Shown here piece by piece: positions 43,801-55,082 of a stretch of DNA of 64,000 bases (position 1 is its first letter; every line of letters begins with the position of its first letter). The DNA lies in contig CATNEN010000013.1 of assembly GCA_950097015.1 (NCBI GenBank), positions 1-64,000 of the forward strand, in the 5' to 3' direction. The notes under the pieces are model-generated. The model made no database searches. It saw only the letters and a list, made by a program, of their open reading frames with translations, and was not told the DNA's origin. This DNA comes from Macrostomum hystrix (lineage: Eukaryota; Platyhelminthes; Macrostomidae). The position numbers were made by a program, and so were the translations under genes.

Positions 43801-44529
43801 TATACACCTGTTTGAGAGTATGCCTGCGTACAGAATCTGCAGTGTGCGTGTGTGCTCAGGAGTCAGCGGAATGGGCAGAATTGCATCCTCGCTGGCTGCA
43901 GATTTACTGTCACCTAATGATGTGCCATTGCCCACAGCCCTCCTGTAGATAATACTACACGCACCGCCGAACACACAAATGCACAAAAAATCACTTGTGA
44001 CTCACACGGCGATCGAGCGCTGCTTACGGTGTACAGGTGAAATAAAGTCTCTTTTTCCGGTGTGACGGCAATTATGATCTGGGATTTGGGAACAATGTGA
44101 TTTTGTTACTCCGCAAATTATTGGGAAATTTCCTCTTAATGATGCGTCTCTTACACAGGAGATGATCACGATGGCAAAGATGACGCCGACCTTGATGTAA
44201 TACAGTCGCGACCGCGGCGGCCTCAGTTCGGCCTCGTCGCCGAAGGCGCTCTCAGTGCCGGCTCCGGCTCCTTCTTCAGCGATGCCCGGGGGCTGCTTGG
44301 AGCGGCTGGCTGCAGATTTTGACTGCAGCTGATCCATGGCCGCTTCCAGATCTGAGAAGCTCTTTGATCGGCGGCGTTGAAGTGCGCGGGCGCTGGCGCT
44401 GCCGCTTGCTGCAGCTCGCGAAGCGTTCTCAATGCGCAGCACGCTGTAGTCGGTGGTGTTGCTGGGCCCGGCCAGAAGTGGCGTCTTCTCGCCAGCCCTT
44501 AAAGGCTGCATTTCGGCGTCAGTGGACAT
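34804..44529 (-). CDS. OCA2/P-protein-like transporter, complete nine-exon gene
   Basis: A 12-helix-type membrane protein of the OCA2/ArsB/SLC13-like superfamily. In vertebrates OCA2 acts in melanosome membranes to set ion balance and pH. Exons, minus strand: 44529-44155, 44078-44006, 43384-43236, 43143-43055, 42733-42205, 41946-41533, 40857-40749, 39689-39221 and 34894-34804. Every junction has GT-AG and compatible phase, giving 2298 coding bases and 765 residues (human 838). The N-terminus carries a dileucine-type EKTPLL sequence. The two pseudo-symmetric halves are clear: [12 protein letters not shown] with [13 protein letters not shown] in the first, [13 protein letters not shown] with [16 protein letters not shown] in the second. 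The last exon ([19 protein letters not shown]...GWNYS) lies beyond a 4.3-kb intron packed with repeats. The second exon (73 bp) is the least certain. Confidence 0.92.
35360..36218. repeat. 16-bp minisatellite, family 1 variant (TCTCATCTCTCCCGTG)
   Basis: About 53 copies in the last intron of the OCA2-like gene. The monomer differs from that of the 29.2-30.1 kb array mainly by CCCGTG for CCCCTG. Variants (GTATCATC, GCATCATC, GAATATC, CTCCCCCG) recur in ordered blocks, for example around 35.63-35.72 and 35.88-35.96 kb. Confidence 0.93.
36830..37985. repeat. 29-bp minisatellite, TGGGGTGGGTGTGATGTACA family, with higher-order repeat
   Basis: About 40 units in the OCA2-like last intron. A block that includes a unique GATGGGGATGTGTTTTACTC segment occurs at 37080 and again at 37570 (490 bp apart), each followed by runs of the TCCACTGGTGATCTGGGG type and then GATCTAGGAAAAGTGTGATG types in the same order. 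The second copy has fewer monomers. Confidence 0.92.
38555..38900. repeat. Degenerate 16-bp repeat (AAATCTCGATTCACCG)
   Basis: About 20 strongly diverged units with variable spacing, still in the same OCA2-like intron. It looks like an old array compared with its crisp neighbours. Confidence 0.75.
39719..40230. repeat. 23/24-bp minisatellite (CCGTACAATCTGCCGATTAACTA)
   Basis: About 22 units in the intron between OCA2-like exons 8 and 7, mixing 23-bp (CTACCGTAC) and 24-bp (CTAACTGTAC) forms. It starts 30 bp from the acceptor of exon 8. Confidence 0.92.
42745..43015. repeat. 29-bp minisatellite, same family as 36.8-38.0 kb
   Basis: About nine units of GTGATGTACGTTGGTGTTCT plus GGGGTGGGT in the intron between OCA2-like exons 5 and 4. 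The consensus matches the larger array 5 kb away in the same gene and in the same orientation. Confidence 0.9.
43591..43952 (+). mobile_element. tRNA-derived SINE, copy B
   Basis: A pol III A box TGGCAGAGCGG is at 43600-43610 and a B box AGCTCGATTCC at 43644-43654. The body is homologous to copy A over its whole length and ends at CCCTCCTG. It sits in an OCA2-like intron, antisense to that gene. Differences from copy A are scattered substitutions and small indels, so the two insertions are not recent duplicates of each other. Confidence 0.8.
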
Positions 44530-46209
44530 GGTGAAAATTATCTAACTGCAGGCTGGCTGAAATAAAACCGTTTTGTTATTTCAGTATTATCGTATTTTTT
44601 CAATGAAACCAATGACACTTTTTCTGTTAAAAAGTAATTAGTAAGCGAAGTAAATTACGGCTCGTTTTAAAAAAATATATTAAAAAGAGAAGCCTTATAT
44701 ATAAAAATTTGATTTCCTTAGAATTGATCTCAATTGATGCATTATGTTTTTACAGCTGGAGTTATAATATATACTACTTATATAGTTTATCTTAAACTCT
44801 AATGACATTTTATCATAAATATTCGAAAAGTTTTTAAGCAACTTTATAATTATGAGCCGTAAATACAATTCTGTGGATAAAAGTAGTTCACTTTGTATTG
44901 TAAATAAAAATGTAATTACAGTACTAAGCTGATTAGCTACTGTATCACGGAAACTCGTATTGTCATTGGCACGTATGTCATGTATGACACAAATAACTAG
45001 GCATGGCATGCCTAATGAATAAAATTTGATGAATTTTAAATTTCTTAAAAATAAATATTCTATAATTAACCACTAAAAAACAAGTGTCGGTAGTGCAAAA
45101 ACATTTTTGCATATTGATGCGTTCTTGCATTAATGTCTGTGAGTACTCTGTTTTAATTTTTACGTATTAAAAGTATGAACTTTTTTACACTGCCTATGCT
45201 CCAAACCATAAGTGTCGGAAATAATTTTAAAAGCTAACCATCTTTGTCGATAAATTCGAGGTATGTATTGTATAGGTTATACGATAGAATTTTGTTCCTT
45301 TTTGAAACAAGTATCATTTGAACATTACTTATTCAACGAATTAAATTTAGAAATAACCGAATTCAAAGGATCGTTTTAGGTGACCAGTGAAATTGTTTAC
45401 AATTTCAAAAAATATTGTTGTACTTGCCGTTAACTGCGACTGTGTGTAAGAAATACATACATTTAAGTTACGTTTAAAATGGTGGGACAACAACAAAAAT
45501 ATCTTTAAAGTATAAATAGGAGCATGATTTTAACGACTTAGTAAGTTATAATACTAATTTATGTATTTTACATTGAAACTAGTTTGTCTCGATTATATGA
45601 TTATATTTGCATCGACACCCTTTATTTTAATCTTTAAACTTGCGAAAAGTGGAAAAGTTCCGACAAAAATTGTGTGGAAAACTACATTCGCTTATAACAC
45701 CAAGGACCACTCTACTTCTAGTGGTCCTTGTATAATATGTACTGTATTACTTTTCACTGCTTATGTAGTTAAAGAACTAATTGATATAAAAAATTAATTT
45801 TTTTTAATTTCTCTGTAAATTTTGCACTTAGAGAGAGATATTTATAGTTTATAACAATTCACTTTTCATACAAGCATCAGCAGGTACTGAAAAAACGACA
45901 AGTTTAACACAGCGTCGGAAATTTCGGACCAGGTCTCGGATAAACGCTCGTAGTAGATTAAAAGGCGGGTACACATTTATAATCATACGCCTTATTTGAG
46001 CATATAGTGCTGGTAAATATGATTACAAGCGAGAGGTCCTTTTTCTGATTAAAAGTTGTGATTTTGTATTACATCACGGATAATAGTTCTATATTCTGTA
46101 GTAAATGGTTGTAGTAAATATAGTTATGAAAATAATCTCTCTAGTCGTTGCTTCTTGAAAGAAACATTGGGAGCGTCGATCTAGACTAGACACGGCACAA
46201 ACAACACGT
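44530..46209. other. AT-rich intergenic region upstream of the OCA2-like gene
   Basis: No gene is recognised. A plus-strand 78-codon ORF at 45.56-45.80 kb is AT-rich with no family signal. A perfect 11-bp hairpin stem (CAAGGACCACT, 45701-45711, with AGTGGTCCTTG, 45720-45730, and an 8-base loop) lies inside it. Confidence 0.4.
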
Positions 46210-46215
46210 TTTATT
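46210..46215 (-). terminator. Polyadenylation signal of the Lys/Glu-rich gene
   Basis: Minus-strand AATAAA about 105 nt past the stop codon at 46319-46321. Confidence 0.5.
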
Positions 46216-46318
46216 AATATAACACATTGATATGTCAATAATAACGTGACAGAATTTGGACAAAGTAGAGGATTCACTTCGTTTCCTGAATGTAGTAGTT
46301 TCGAATTTAATTATCATG

Positions 46319-49300
46319 TCAATCTTCCAAAGTGATGCAATGCAGTCCGTCAACGACTTTGCTGGAACTGCGACAGGCCCAGCCGTTATCTCCAAAATGA
46401 TCGGGTTCCCCAACTCTGCCTCCCCTATTCGTGTGCGATCTATCCTGCCTATTGCCCGAGTGCCTTGTTGCTGCTGCTTGGACTTTCTTGGGATTGTCTG
46501 TTGGGCCGCAGTCATCTTCGGATCGACCCCGTTGCTCGCGCTTGTGCCGCCCATTTTTATTGCCTCGACGCAGCCCGATGGTGAAGGCATCGCGCAGTCG
46601 CTGACGAATTGAGTCTTCAAGCACTGGGATGTCTGCTATCGGCCCAGATTCTTTCCGTTCGTTTGACGAAGATATAACAGTTGCCGCTGCAGACGTTGCA
46701 CCCTTATTTTTCTTGCGCTTCATTCGGTCGCGTCGTTTTCCGACTGGCAGCTCCTTGAGCGCCACCTCGTCAACGTCGTCGCATTCGCTAGCGTCGATTT
46801 CTAGAACGAATGCGTCAGCTTGGTCTTCTTCTTCATCATTGTGGTCACCACCTTTGTCGACGGAGTTTTCAGAGTCGATGGACAGACGTCGCGGGCGATC
46901 CTTGGGCATGTCGAGCCGCTTGCCCCAGGAAGGACCCTCGTTATCGCTGCCACCGCCACCGGACGACTCGTCGTCGTCCTCCCCGCCAGCACCAGTGCTC
47001 GATCGACTGTGCTTCGGTGAGCTGGTCTTCTTCGCGAGCTTCTCGATTCCCTTCTTTTTTGATGGCAGCTGCGGTGTGTGCATGGGAGGGACCAATTATG
47101 TATACAAGCAGAAAGAACTTTTTATTGCATGCATGTACTACAGCTGATTTCGTGAAAGTTTTTGACAAGGTTAGTTGGATCAGCTCACCTTAATAATGGA
47201 CTCCATCTTTTTTAGCGGCTTCTTCCACTTGAATTTTGCTCCATTCTCGCTCTCTGATTCGCTGCGCTGAAAATTAAAATATAAATATATTAGTTTTATC
47301 ATCAAGACCTTGAATATTTAGCACGGACGACCAGGAGTGAAAGGACAGGAGACAAAATTTCTTAGAAAAAGAATAGAGAGTTGTTTCAGGAGCATGAACT
47401 TCAGGCACATAAGAGGGTATGTAAAGAAAAGAAAAAAATCAATTTTCACAAACAAGGCTTGACTGAAAACAATAAAGCTATAAAAATGGATATCGGTTGT
47501 TATCTCTGTAGCGTATTTTCAGCAAAAAATTGCCTTCTAAACTTTTTCAAAGAGTTAAGCGTACTTTTCTATCCTTCTGTTACTAGTGGTCCTTGAAATT
47601 AGCAATTTAATTTTCCTTTTGAAACAACAATTTCGGGAAAATTCTCGCAGCTTGGAGACTCACAGCCAGTGCGCGAGAGTTCGGCCTGGCTGCTCTCTGC
47701 TGATGCAAACCGAACACGTCGCTCGACGACTGGAACAGCCGGTCGCCTTCAACTGTTCCAGCGCTGTCAGCGCCGACGGCCAGGGGACAGCTGGGATTGC
47801 GCGAGTGACACCAACGTCCGTTGTCAGAATGCTGAGACTGCAGCATCTTAGGCTCTGCCGGGAATTCACCGCTGTTGATACCGATTCTTGATCGCGATGC
47901 AGTGTTCAGGCGCTCATCAAGTCGGCAATTCTAGCTTTATGTATGCTTCACTGCTGACTGCTGATGCTATTACAGATTTAAAACTGAGGCTTAATGCCAA
48001 AACTGCCGTAGGCCGCCAATTAGTTGACTGTGGACTACTAATCGAATATTCAAGCGCGGCAACCTTGATTGCCTCCTGAGAGCGTGCCAAGCACCGCAAA
48101 GCAAGGCTTCGGTGCAGAAACCGCCGCTAATAAGACCGCAAGAGGTTTATGCCCGGAGAGAGCGGAAATCTCTCAATGAGAGAGAGGGACACGGGCGACT
48201 GCATGGAGTTATGGTTGTTGGTGGAAGTCAATCAAAATCCAGCCTTAGGCCTCAGGAGAGCGCATAGCGTGTGCAAGGTGGGTGTGAGGACGGATCGGAA
48301 GCGCTCGGTCATTCTTTCTGGTTGCCATGGAGCTGGCAGTTGAATGCTGGTCTTTCCTAACCGCTCATTGAGGAACCACACAAAATTCTTTCTTGACTTC
48401 AGTAATGAGTTAAGTAAATGGCTTCCTTTTCTATACCCTCCTCGACTACTAAAAGTACAAAAGCAAAATGCCTAATAAATAATCTGATGTTAAGATTTTC
48501 AATCCTGATAGTCTGAACTCAAGCATCTATTGATGCGGGGACTGGTTTGTCAAGCAAGCAGAAATTAATTTATGCGGATGTCGACCCGTGCTCACCTCTT
48601 CCTCGACGGCCTGGACGGACTTATTTTTGTTCTTGTCTTTTTTCTCCTCGACTTTCTTAGCCTTCTTGTCGGCAGTCTTCTTCTTCTTCTTATCGTCTCC
48701 CGTCGCTTCTTCTTCGATTTTTCGTTCCTCATCAGGGTTTTCTTCCACGACATCGTTTGGGTCTTTCGACGACTCCGAAACGAGGTCGCGATCTCCGGCG
48801 CTGTCCCCTCGGCTGCTGCCGCTGCCCACCCCGCCGCCGCTGTTGCCGATTCGGGTCTTTCCTCCTCGGCCGTTAGGTCGCTTCCCGCCAGTCTTTTTCT
48901 TCCTCTGCTCGACCTCTTTTGAGCCCTCTCCATCGCTGCCGCAGTCGCCGTCGGCGTCACTGTCCGAGTTTTCCTTCTCGGCCTCGTCGTTCTCGCCAGA
49001 CATTCGCATCTTCCGCGCCACTCGATCCACCAGCGGCTCGCCTTCGATGATGTCTTCGAGTTGCTTCATCGACAACTTGCGCAGTTCCTGTCGACGGGCC
49101 TGCAGCCAGGACTTCTTTAAACCCGACGTCGATGATTCCTTGGACTTTCCGCGCTCTAGTTCAGCCTCAACTTCGGCCAACAGCTGCACGACCCGCTCTC
49201 TGACAGCCTCCGCCTGCTGCTGCTTCTGCTGGCTGGCGAGCCAGCGGGGATTCTTGCCCGAGAGCTTGCCGCTGAGGCCGCCGATATCGTCGCTGTCACA

Positions 49301-49357
49301 GTCGGCAGCGACAGAGAACATCTGCACAGCTGCGCTGTTGCTCTCCTGGCCCGCCAT
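46319..49357 (-). CDS. Lys/Glu/Ser-rich charged protein, unrecognised
   Basis: A three-exon gene: 49357-48596, 47266-47189 and 47068-46319, all phase 0 with GT-AG sites, giving 529 residues from ATG 49357. The first 120 residues form a plausible helical part ([36 protein letters not shown] ... [40 protein letters not shown]). The rest is low-complexity: acidic, Ser-rich, then a Lys-rich run ([26 protein letters not shown]). Exon 2 encodes [15 protein letters not shown] and exon 3 more Lys/Arg and Asp/Glu clusters. The composition suggests a nuclear protein, but I recognise no domain. The last 80 residues change character (Arg/Gly/Asn-rich) and could reflect a missed splice or frame change. 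The 1.3-kb intron 1 holds a GC-richer block (47.64-47.9 kb) with no supported exon. Confidence 0.65.
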
Positions 49358-51880
49358 GCGTGCGCAACAACCTTCAACTGAGTTAGACCAGCTGTTCTCA
49401 AAGTCTTCCCTTTGTTGGCGCTATTGCCGCGCGCTCACTTATTCTTTTAGTGTGGTTTCTTTTCGCCTTGTGGCTAATATTTAGCTGTTCTATGTAGACT
49501 TAAATCTACATAATGCCTTGCCAACGCAATCTGTCTGCATGTAGACCATAATGAATGAGGTGGGGAGGTGGGCGCCAGTGTTTGAGCAATAAATTTTGTT
49601 GCAGCTCTAGTATCCGACCCAGGCCCTACTATCTTCTTTCCTTCCAGCTTCTTTCATTCCGATTCAGCGAGAGAGGTAACCGCTGCCACTTCAATGGCGA
49701 AGAATAATGCCTCTAACAATTCGTCTATGGGGCTCTTCAAAGCAAAGAACAGCTCAGAGCAATTTCTGTGTTCACTTAATCGACAAAAAATTGAATTTCA
49801 ATGAATGACAATGAGCTCCGTGTTAGAGCTGGCCTGTCTGGATTCTCTCCGACTCAATCGACTCGTTTAATGATGCTCATAAACCTGCTCAAATGGCTTG
49901 GGTTTATATTATCATTTTTGTATGCGATTCTGTGAGTCTAGTACAATGAAAAAAGCATAAATTTAAAGTTATGAGTTTGTCGCAGTTTGGCCTATTTCAA
50001 CTACATGGGCATCATAGCCTGTGCAGACACTGTGTGTGCATCATAGCCTGTGCAGACACTGACTGCGTGTGCATCATAGCCTGTGCAGACACTGACTGTG
50101 TGTGCATCATAGCCTGTGCAGACACTGACTGTGTGTGCATCATAGCCTGTGCAGACACTGACTGTGTGGGCATCATAGCCTGTGCAGACACTGACTGTGT
50201 GTGCATCATAGCCTGTGCAGACACTGACTGTGTGGGCATCATAGCCTGTGCAGACACTGACTGTGTGTGCATCATAACCTGTGCAGACACTGACTGTGTG
50301 TGCTGATTTTTCTTGTTTTAGCTATAAAATTTGACAATTTGAAAGCTTTAAGCCAGGAAGTTGGTCAATTTCAAGCTGACGGTGCAGACACAATCTGTTC
50401 CAAGTTTGAATTGCGTTCTGTTAGACTTGGCCTCAGACTGGGCTTACTCAATCGCTCACTCATCTCTGGTCTAGAGATGCGGGGCATGAATAGTACAATA
50501 GCAATTTGCAAAGCGCACTAGCAGTCTGCGCACTTGAGTTCTGGCGTACCTCTGCAAGAGAAGCTGCAAGCTATCAAAATAGAGTTAAGGCACACAGCCA
50601 GACAATGCGTGCAGAATGAGGGGCGCTGTTTTCTGTTTTTCTTTCCGAGAAAAACTCCGTTGGCAAGGGCGTCATGTGAGCAAGACGATGACAGGATACT
50701 GAAGTCTAGTTTTAGTCAACTGTTTATTGACAATATTCCAAGTATTCTGCAATAGCTCGCGAAACTCTTGACTGCATGGGAAATAGTGAAATGTAATGGA
50801 GCAGCTGTTGACTCAAACTGCTTAAAATGCGCACGTCTATAATTTTGCACATTGTCACGCCTAAAAGTAGTAAAATCTATTCTACAGCTTGAGCCTCATG
50901 CGGCAGCTTTGGAGTTTTATTGGCTACTTCAGCTGGATCACAGTTTTGTTTGATCCGATTCAGCTCTTTGAGTTATAAGGTTTATTGTAATGCTTTAGTT
51001 AACAGTAGAATTACCAAGGGGGAATTCCCCGCCTGACAATTTTTGCTGCACCCGAACGGAGCTACGCAAGCACACGAAACTCAAGAACACGGGCCAACTT
51101 TTTGTTGCGCATCTTCTGAAACAATAATCAAGTTTTAAGTTTTAAAGTCGACAGCTCTTTTAGACCGTCGAGATATTCAATGCTTCTGGCCGAAGGTCCG
51201 ATTTATCCCAAAAGCACTAGTGTGTTTCATACACCCCTATCCACGAATTAGCACTGCGCCTCAGTGCGGCTTGCAAGCTGGCCTTCAAAATTTATCAGCA
51301 TGCCACCCAAATGTGCCATGTATCCTTTATCTATGTCAAGTACCTTTATCTTGACGGACTGCTGGACCTTAAAAGGCTACAACACTTGGAACTAGGCCAC
51401 TTTGGACACCCTGACGCGAATTTCCCCAATTTCACTGATCAAGACTAACTATTAGGCGCAGCTCAACCACAGGACACCCTCGCCTAGTCTGTCAACCAAT
51501 CAGTCACCACCCGACGCTGTTAACATTCGGGCGCTGCCAAATATATTTTCTAGGGGGAGGGAAATTTCCTCCCTTTGTTTAACAACGGGCGGCAAAATGG
51601 CTTAGTAGTCCTACTGTTGAGTGCCGTCCATTTGATCCCAGGCGACGTCCATTTGATCTTGACCAATCGTAGATGGCCCTGCGACAAAGGTTCAGACTCC
51701 GATCAATTTTTTAAGGTCAAACAGTAGTCAAGGTCAAACTGTAGTCACGCGTGGGATGCGTGACAGGTCGCCAAAACATAACCAATAACTCAAAACCTCT
51801 GTCATCACCATATATTTCCATGTAGGATTTTTGTCACATAAATATTCCGTTTTCGGTTACTTTCCAGCACAGTCTATGCA
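49358..51880. other. Intergenic region with a 33-bp array
   Basis: Apart from the array at 50.0-50.3 kb I see no gene. Two close copies of GTCCATTTGATC (about 51627 and 51648) and of GGTCAAAC..GTAGTCA (51715-51746) are minor direct repeats. Confidence 0.4.
50010..50303. repeat. 33-bp minisatellite (GTGTGCATCATAGCCTGTGC + AGACACTGACTGT)
   Basis: About nine near-identical units. The 33-bp length keeps one frame open on each strand (for example the 11-residue cycle CADTDCVCIIA), but no start context, splice sites or similarity supports coding. Confidence 0.92.
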
Positions 51881-51886
51881 TTTATT
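51881..51886 (-). terminator. AATAAA overlapping the stop codon of the Arg-rich gene
   Basis: Minus-strand GAATAAATG: the TAA stop is part of an AATAAA hexamer, implying a 3' UTR of only 15-30 nt if it is used. Confidence 0.5.
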
Positions 51887-53355
51887 CTGTGCCAAGAAAA
51901 TCGAAAATTCTCTTTAGCTTCTCTTCTCTGTCGCTTCTGGGCTCAGTAGCCTGAGGGCGCTTCAGCTTTTGATGCTTCGACCGTCGTTGGCTGCGGCTGG
52001 AACCAGGTGGATGAGGTAAATTGGAGACGAAGGGATTAACACTAGACGCACCAAGGGTACGCTTTCCCGCTTCCTTGCTGCACCTGAACAAAACAATTCA
52101 GGCTCACAAAATTCTAGAACACGGCGCAAAATTTGTTGTGCACCCTCTGAAATAAACATCAACCCCACCTCTCCAGAACGTTAAGATGTTCAAATGGTCT
52201 ACTTTTTCCTACTAGCGCTAAAGCCCTCTGTCAACAGTTCAGTACGAGCTCATATCAGCGCTTTTTTAATTACCCCTGAGATTCGTCTTCGTGTCTGCGT
52301 TTCGGCTTGTCGCCGCCTTCTGGCTTGTCGCCGCCATCCACCATTCGGACGTCATCGGGCCACAATCTCGCGAATCGCTGATTAGACTGATCAGAATCTC
52401 CCGACGTCGAGCCCTTTCTACGATTCCGATCGTCATCTCGACGAACTTGACGGTGACCACTGCGGCTATGACAGTGAGCTCGTCGCTGATTAGCCTTGGC
52501 TGAGTTCTCCGACTTCGGGTATTTTTTACGAGCCAGATCTCGATTTCTGTGGCCATTGTGCTGCCCGTGATCTTTGCGACTCCGATGGTGACCTTGACGA
52601 TCGATCAAAACCAGCTTACTAGAGACAAATCGAATCTGGAAACTCTGGCCTCTCTTGCCGCTCCGATTTGATTCGGCTAGTACAAAGCGAAGAGCAACGC
52701 CTTCGTGATGGCGCCTCAGCCTGCGCACCTCTCGCAGCAGGCGACGCAGCGAGAGCTGAAGAGTACAGGCGTTTCCATGACAACTGGCGCGCACACCTCT
52801 CAATCTATGTCCCTTGCCGTTGCTAACAGAATCCGTTGACGTTTTGGTTAGACTTCGACAATTTTTTGGAGCCTTTGAGCCGACAGGCAGAGCTACGAGG
52901 TTCTCGCCGACCTGGATTCGTTAACAAAGAAGTAAACGAGGAAAATATTTTTATCCCAGCAGGGGAGCTAAGAGTTTAAAATACCCGCCCTCTCTCAATC
53001 CGCTCTCCCAACCTGGTAAACAATGCGCCAGACCCGATCGCTGGGCATCTTGGCGAACACCTTCCCGTGCCAGAGGGTCAGTTGGCGTTGGCGCCACCCG
53101 GTGAGCGCCAGAGTGAACAGGTTCTTCAGCTTCAGCTTGACGACCTTCTTGGCATCGAGCGACCAGGCGACCGGGTAGACGGAGTCGCCGAACTGCAGCC
53201 GGCCGGCGTTGCAGCTAGGTCGGCACTCGTGCCAGGTGCGTGCACCGTGACCGGCGAGTCGCTTGCACCATACGGGCACCTTCTGACAGGTAGCGGGCAG
53301 CAGCTGCACAGCGGGGTAGCCGATCTTGCAGACGCTTTTACCTCCGGACGCTAGC
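51882..53355 (-). CDS. Arg-rich protein, unrecognised, 5' end not found
   Basis: Three phase-consistent exons, minus strand: 53355-53013, 52911-52274 and 52083-51882, all GT-AG, giving 393 residues and a TAA stop. Exon A encodes a Cys- and basic-residue-containing stretch (VCKIGYPAVQLLPATCQKVPVWCKRL ... WHECRPSCNAGRLQFGDSVYPVAW ... KLKLKNLFTLALTGW). Exon B goes from VGENLVALPVG through RRLLREVRRLRRHHEGVALRF to a His/Arg/Ser/Asp-rich tail. The last exon is basic and ends EEKLKRIFDFLGTE. Exon A begins in phase with one base of a split codon, so at least one upstream exon is missing; none is obvious between 53.4 and 55.0 kb. No domain is recognised. The Arg/Ser/His-rich second half recalls RNA-associated proteins, but that is only composition. 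Confidence 0.6.
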
Positions 53356-53614
53356 CTGCGTCGGTGGTGTTTCGTTGGGTTGAAACTAGACGATCTTAGT
53401 TATGTTTTAAAACGTAAGAGTTAAAATCGCATGATAATAAAATCATTGTTACCATGCGATACACAGCAGAACGGTCCAGGCCAACAATAGTTTCGGTTGT
53501 AGCTAAAATTTTGAATAAAATTATCAGTCAAAATAGACTTAAACTCTTTGACGTAGTTCTGAAAAGCTTTTCTAGCCTAGATATCTGCTAATTGAAAGAA
53601 ATCAGCCTTGCTAT

Positions 53615-54014
53615 GCTGACGCTCTGCTGACGCTCTGCTGACGCTCTGCTGACGCTCTGCTGACGCTCTGCTGACGCTCTGCTGACGCTCTGCTGACGCT
53701 CTGCTGACGCTCTGCTGACGCTCTGCTGACGCTCTGCTGACGCTCTGCTGACGCTCTGCTGACGCTCTGCTGACGCTCTGCTGACGCTCTGCTGACGCTC
53801 TGCTGACGCTCTGCTGACGCTCTGCTGACGCTCTGCTGACGCTCTGCTGACGCTCTGCTGACGCTCTGCTGACGCTCTGCTGACGCTCTGCTGACGCTCT
53901 GCTGACGCTCTGCTGACGCTCTGCTGACGCTCTGCTGACGCTCTGCTGACGCTCTGCTGACGCTCTGCTGACGCTCTGCTGACGCTCTGCTGACGCTCTG
54001 CTGACGCTCTGCTG
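53615..54014. repeat. 11-bp satellite-like array (CTGACGCTCTG), apparently perfect
   Basis: About 36 head-to-tail copies with no base change that I can see, in the upstream flank or a 5' intron of the Arg-rich gene. Such homogeneity points to recent expansion or to collapse/expansion by the assembler. Confidence 0.95.
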
Positions 54015-55082
54015 TAACTAATTTTCCCTCAAGTCTAACTTAGTGCCATACTGAAAGCTGAGAACTAAAATGGTCTACGCTTATAAACCTGACCAGAGAT
54101 AGACTTTCATTCTGATGCTAATGCAGGTTTTCTAACTCTACTCAATGAGTAGATGCTAATTCTACTCATTCAGGTTTACAATCAAAATGCAACTTACTCG
54201 TCCCATATTAAAATCCATTGCGAAATTTATAAATAGTGAGTCTTTAGTTCGAATCGTCACTACAATTTAATAATTTTCTCTTCAAAAGTGTTCAGCCTCG
54301 AAAGAATTTTTCATTTTAATATCTTCTTGTCACATGTTTGATTATTCGGTTGAAAAAAATTCATTTCAAATACTTCGTGCCCAACTTGAGATTTTGTTGC
54401 CCCGAAAAATGGCCCCTTCAATTTATGGGTGGCCACCTGTTGGCGCCTAAAATATTAGTGCAACGACAGAAGTCAGTTTGAAAACGAATTATGAACAAAC
54501 TTCTGATTACAGTTTTTCTGCCTTTAAATCGAATCGAAGCAGCAATGTCACTGAGAAGCGGAAAAACCATCGACAGGGCCGCTGAGTTTGGTTTATTAGC
54601 ATGCAGAGTTAGCATTCGGGACTTTGGTTATTGCGACATGGTCAAGAGAAAAATTAGAGATGGTGTATAAAAAATATTTAATCAATAATTCCAGCAATCA
54701 GCATTGCAATCGGGAGCAATTACGTCAGAACTTTTTGCGAAACGTATTTTTGAAACAGAGTTTTAGAGTGCTAAAAAATCAACAGAGTGAAATAACTCGC
54801 AGTTGCGCTGAAAGAGTCCGACATTTAGAAAGTAGCTCACCCAAGCTGAGAACTGTCTTTATAGATGGCGCTTCGCAGGCATCCTGTACGATCTAAATAA
54901 ATCAAAATCGATAAAGCGACGTCAAAACTCATGCTCCTCATGTTGGGCTTTGAAAGATAGGTCATGCTTTTGGAGCAGGACACGGGAAATTAGAAGACGC
55001 CAAAAAAGGTATAAAAATTTTTCAAATAAATTTTTTAAGTCACGTGACCAAAAGCTTTTGGCTAGCACCCTCTCCAGCTTTG
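54015..55082. other. Intergenic region downstream of the NWD-like gene
   Basis: AT-rich. A 65-codon minus-strand ORF (54418-54615) could be an upstream exon of the Arg-rich gene, but it has no similarity and no confirmed splice donor, so I leave it uncalled. Confidence 0.35.

Noticed and set aside
45561-45797. 78-codon ORF in AT-rich intergenic DNA
   Set aside because: Composition matches the surrounding non-coding DNA and no motif is recognisable.
48588-49484. 298-codon plus-strand Ser/Phe/Leu-rich ORF
   Set aside because: It is the antisense shadow of the Lys/Glu/Ser-rich exon (Ser/Leu/Phe are the reverse reading of Glu/Lys codons).
49971-50306. Cys-rich 11-residue repeat ORF (CADTDCVCIIA)
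   Set aside because: The 33-bp unit keeps the frame by length alone. Near-identical DNA units with no synonymous variation do not argue for protein selection.
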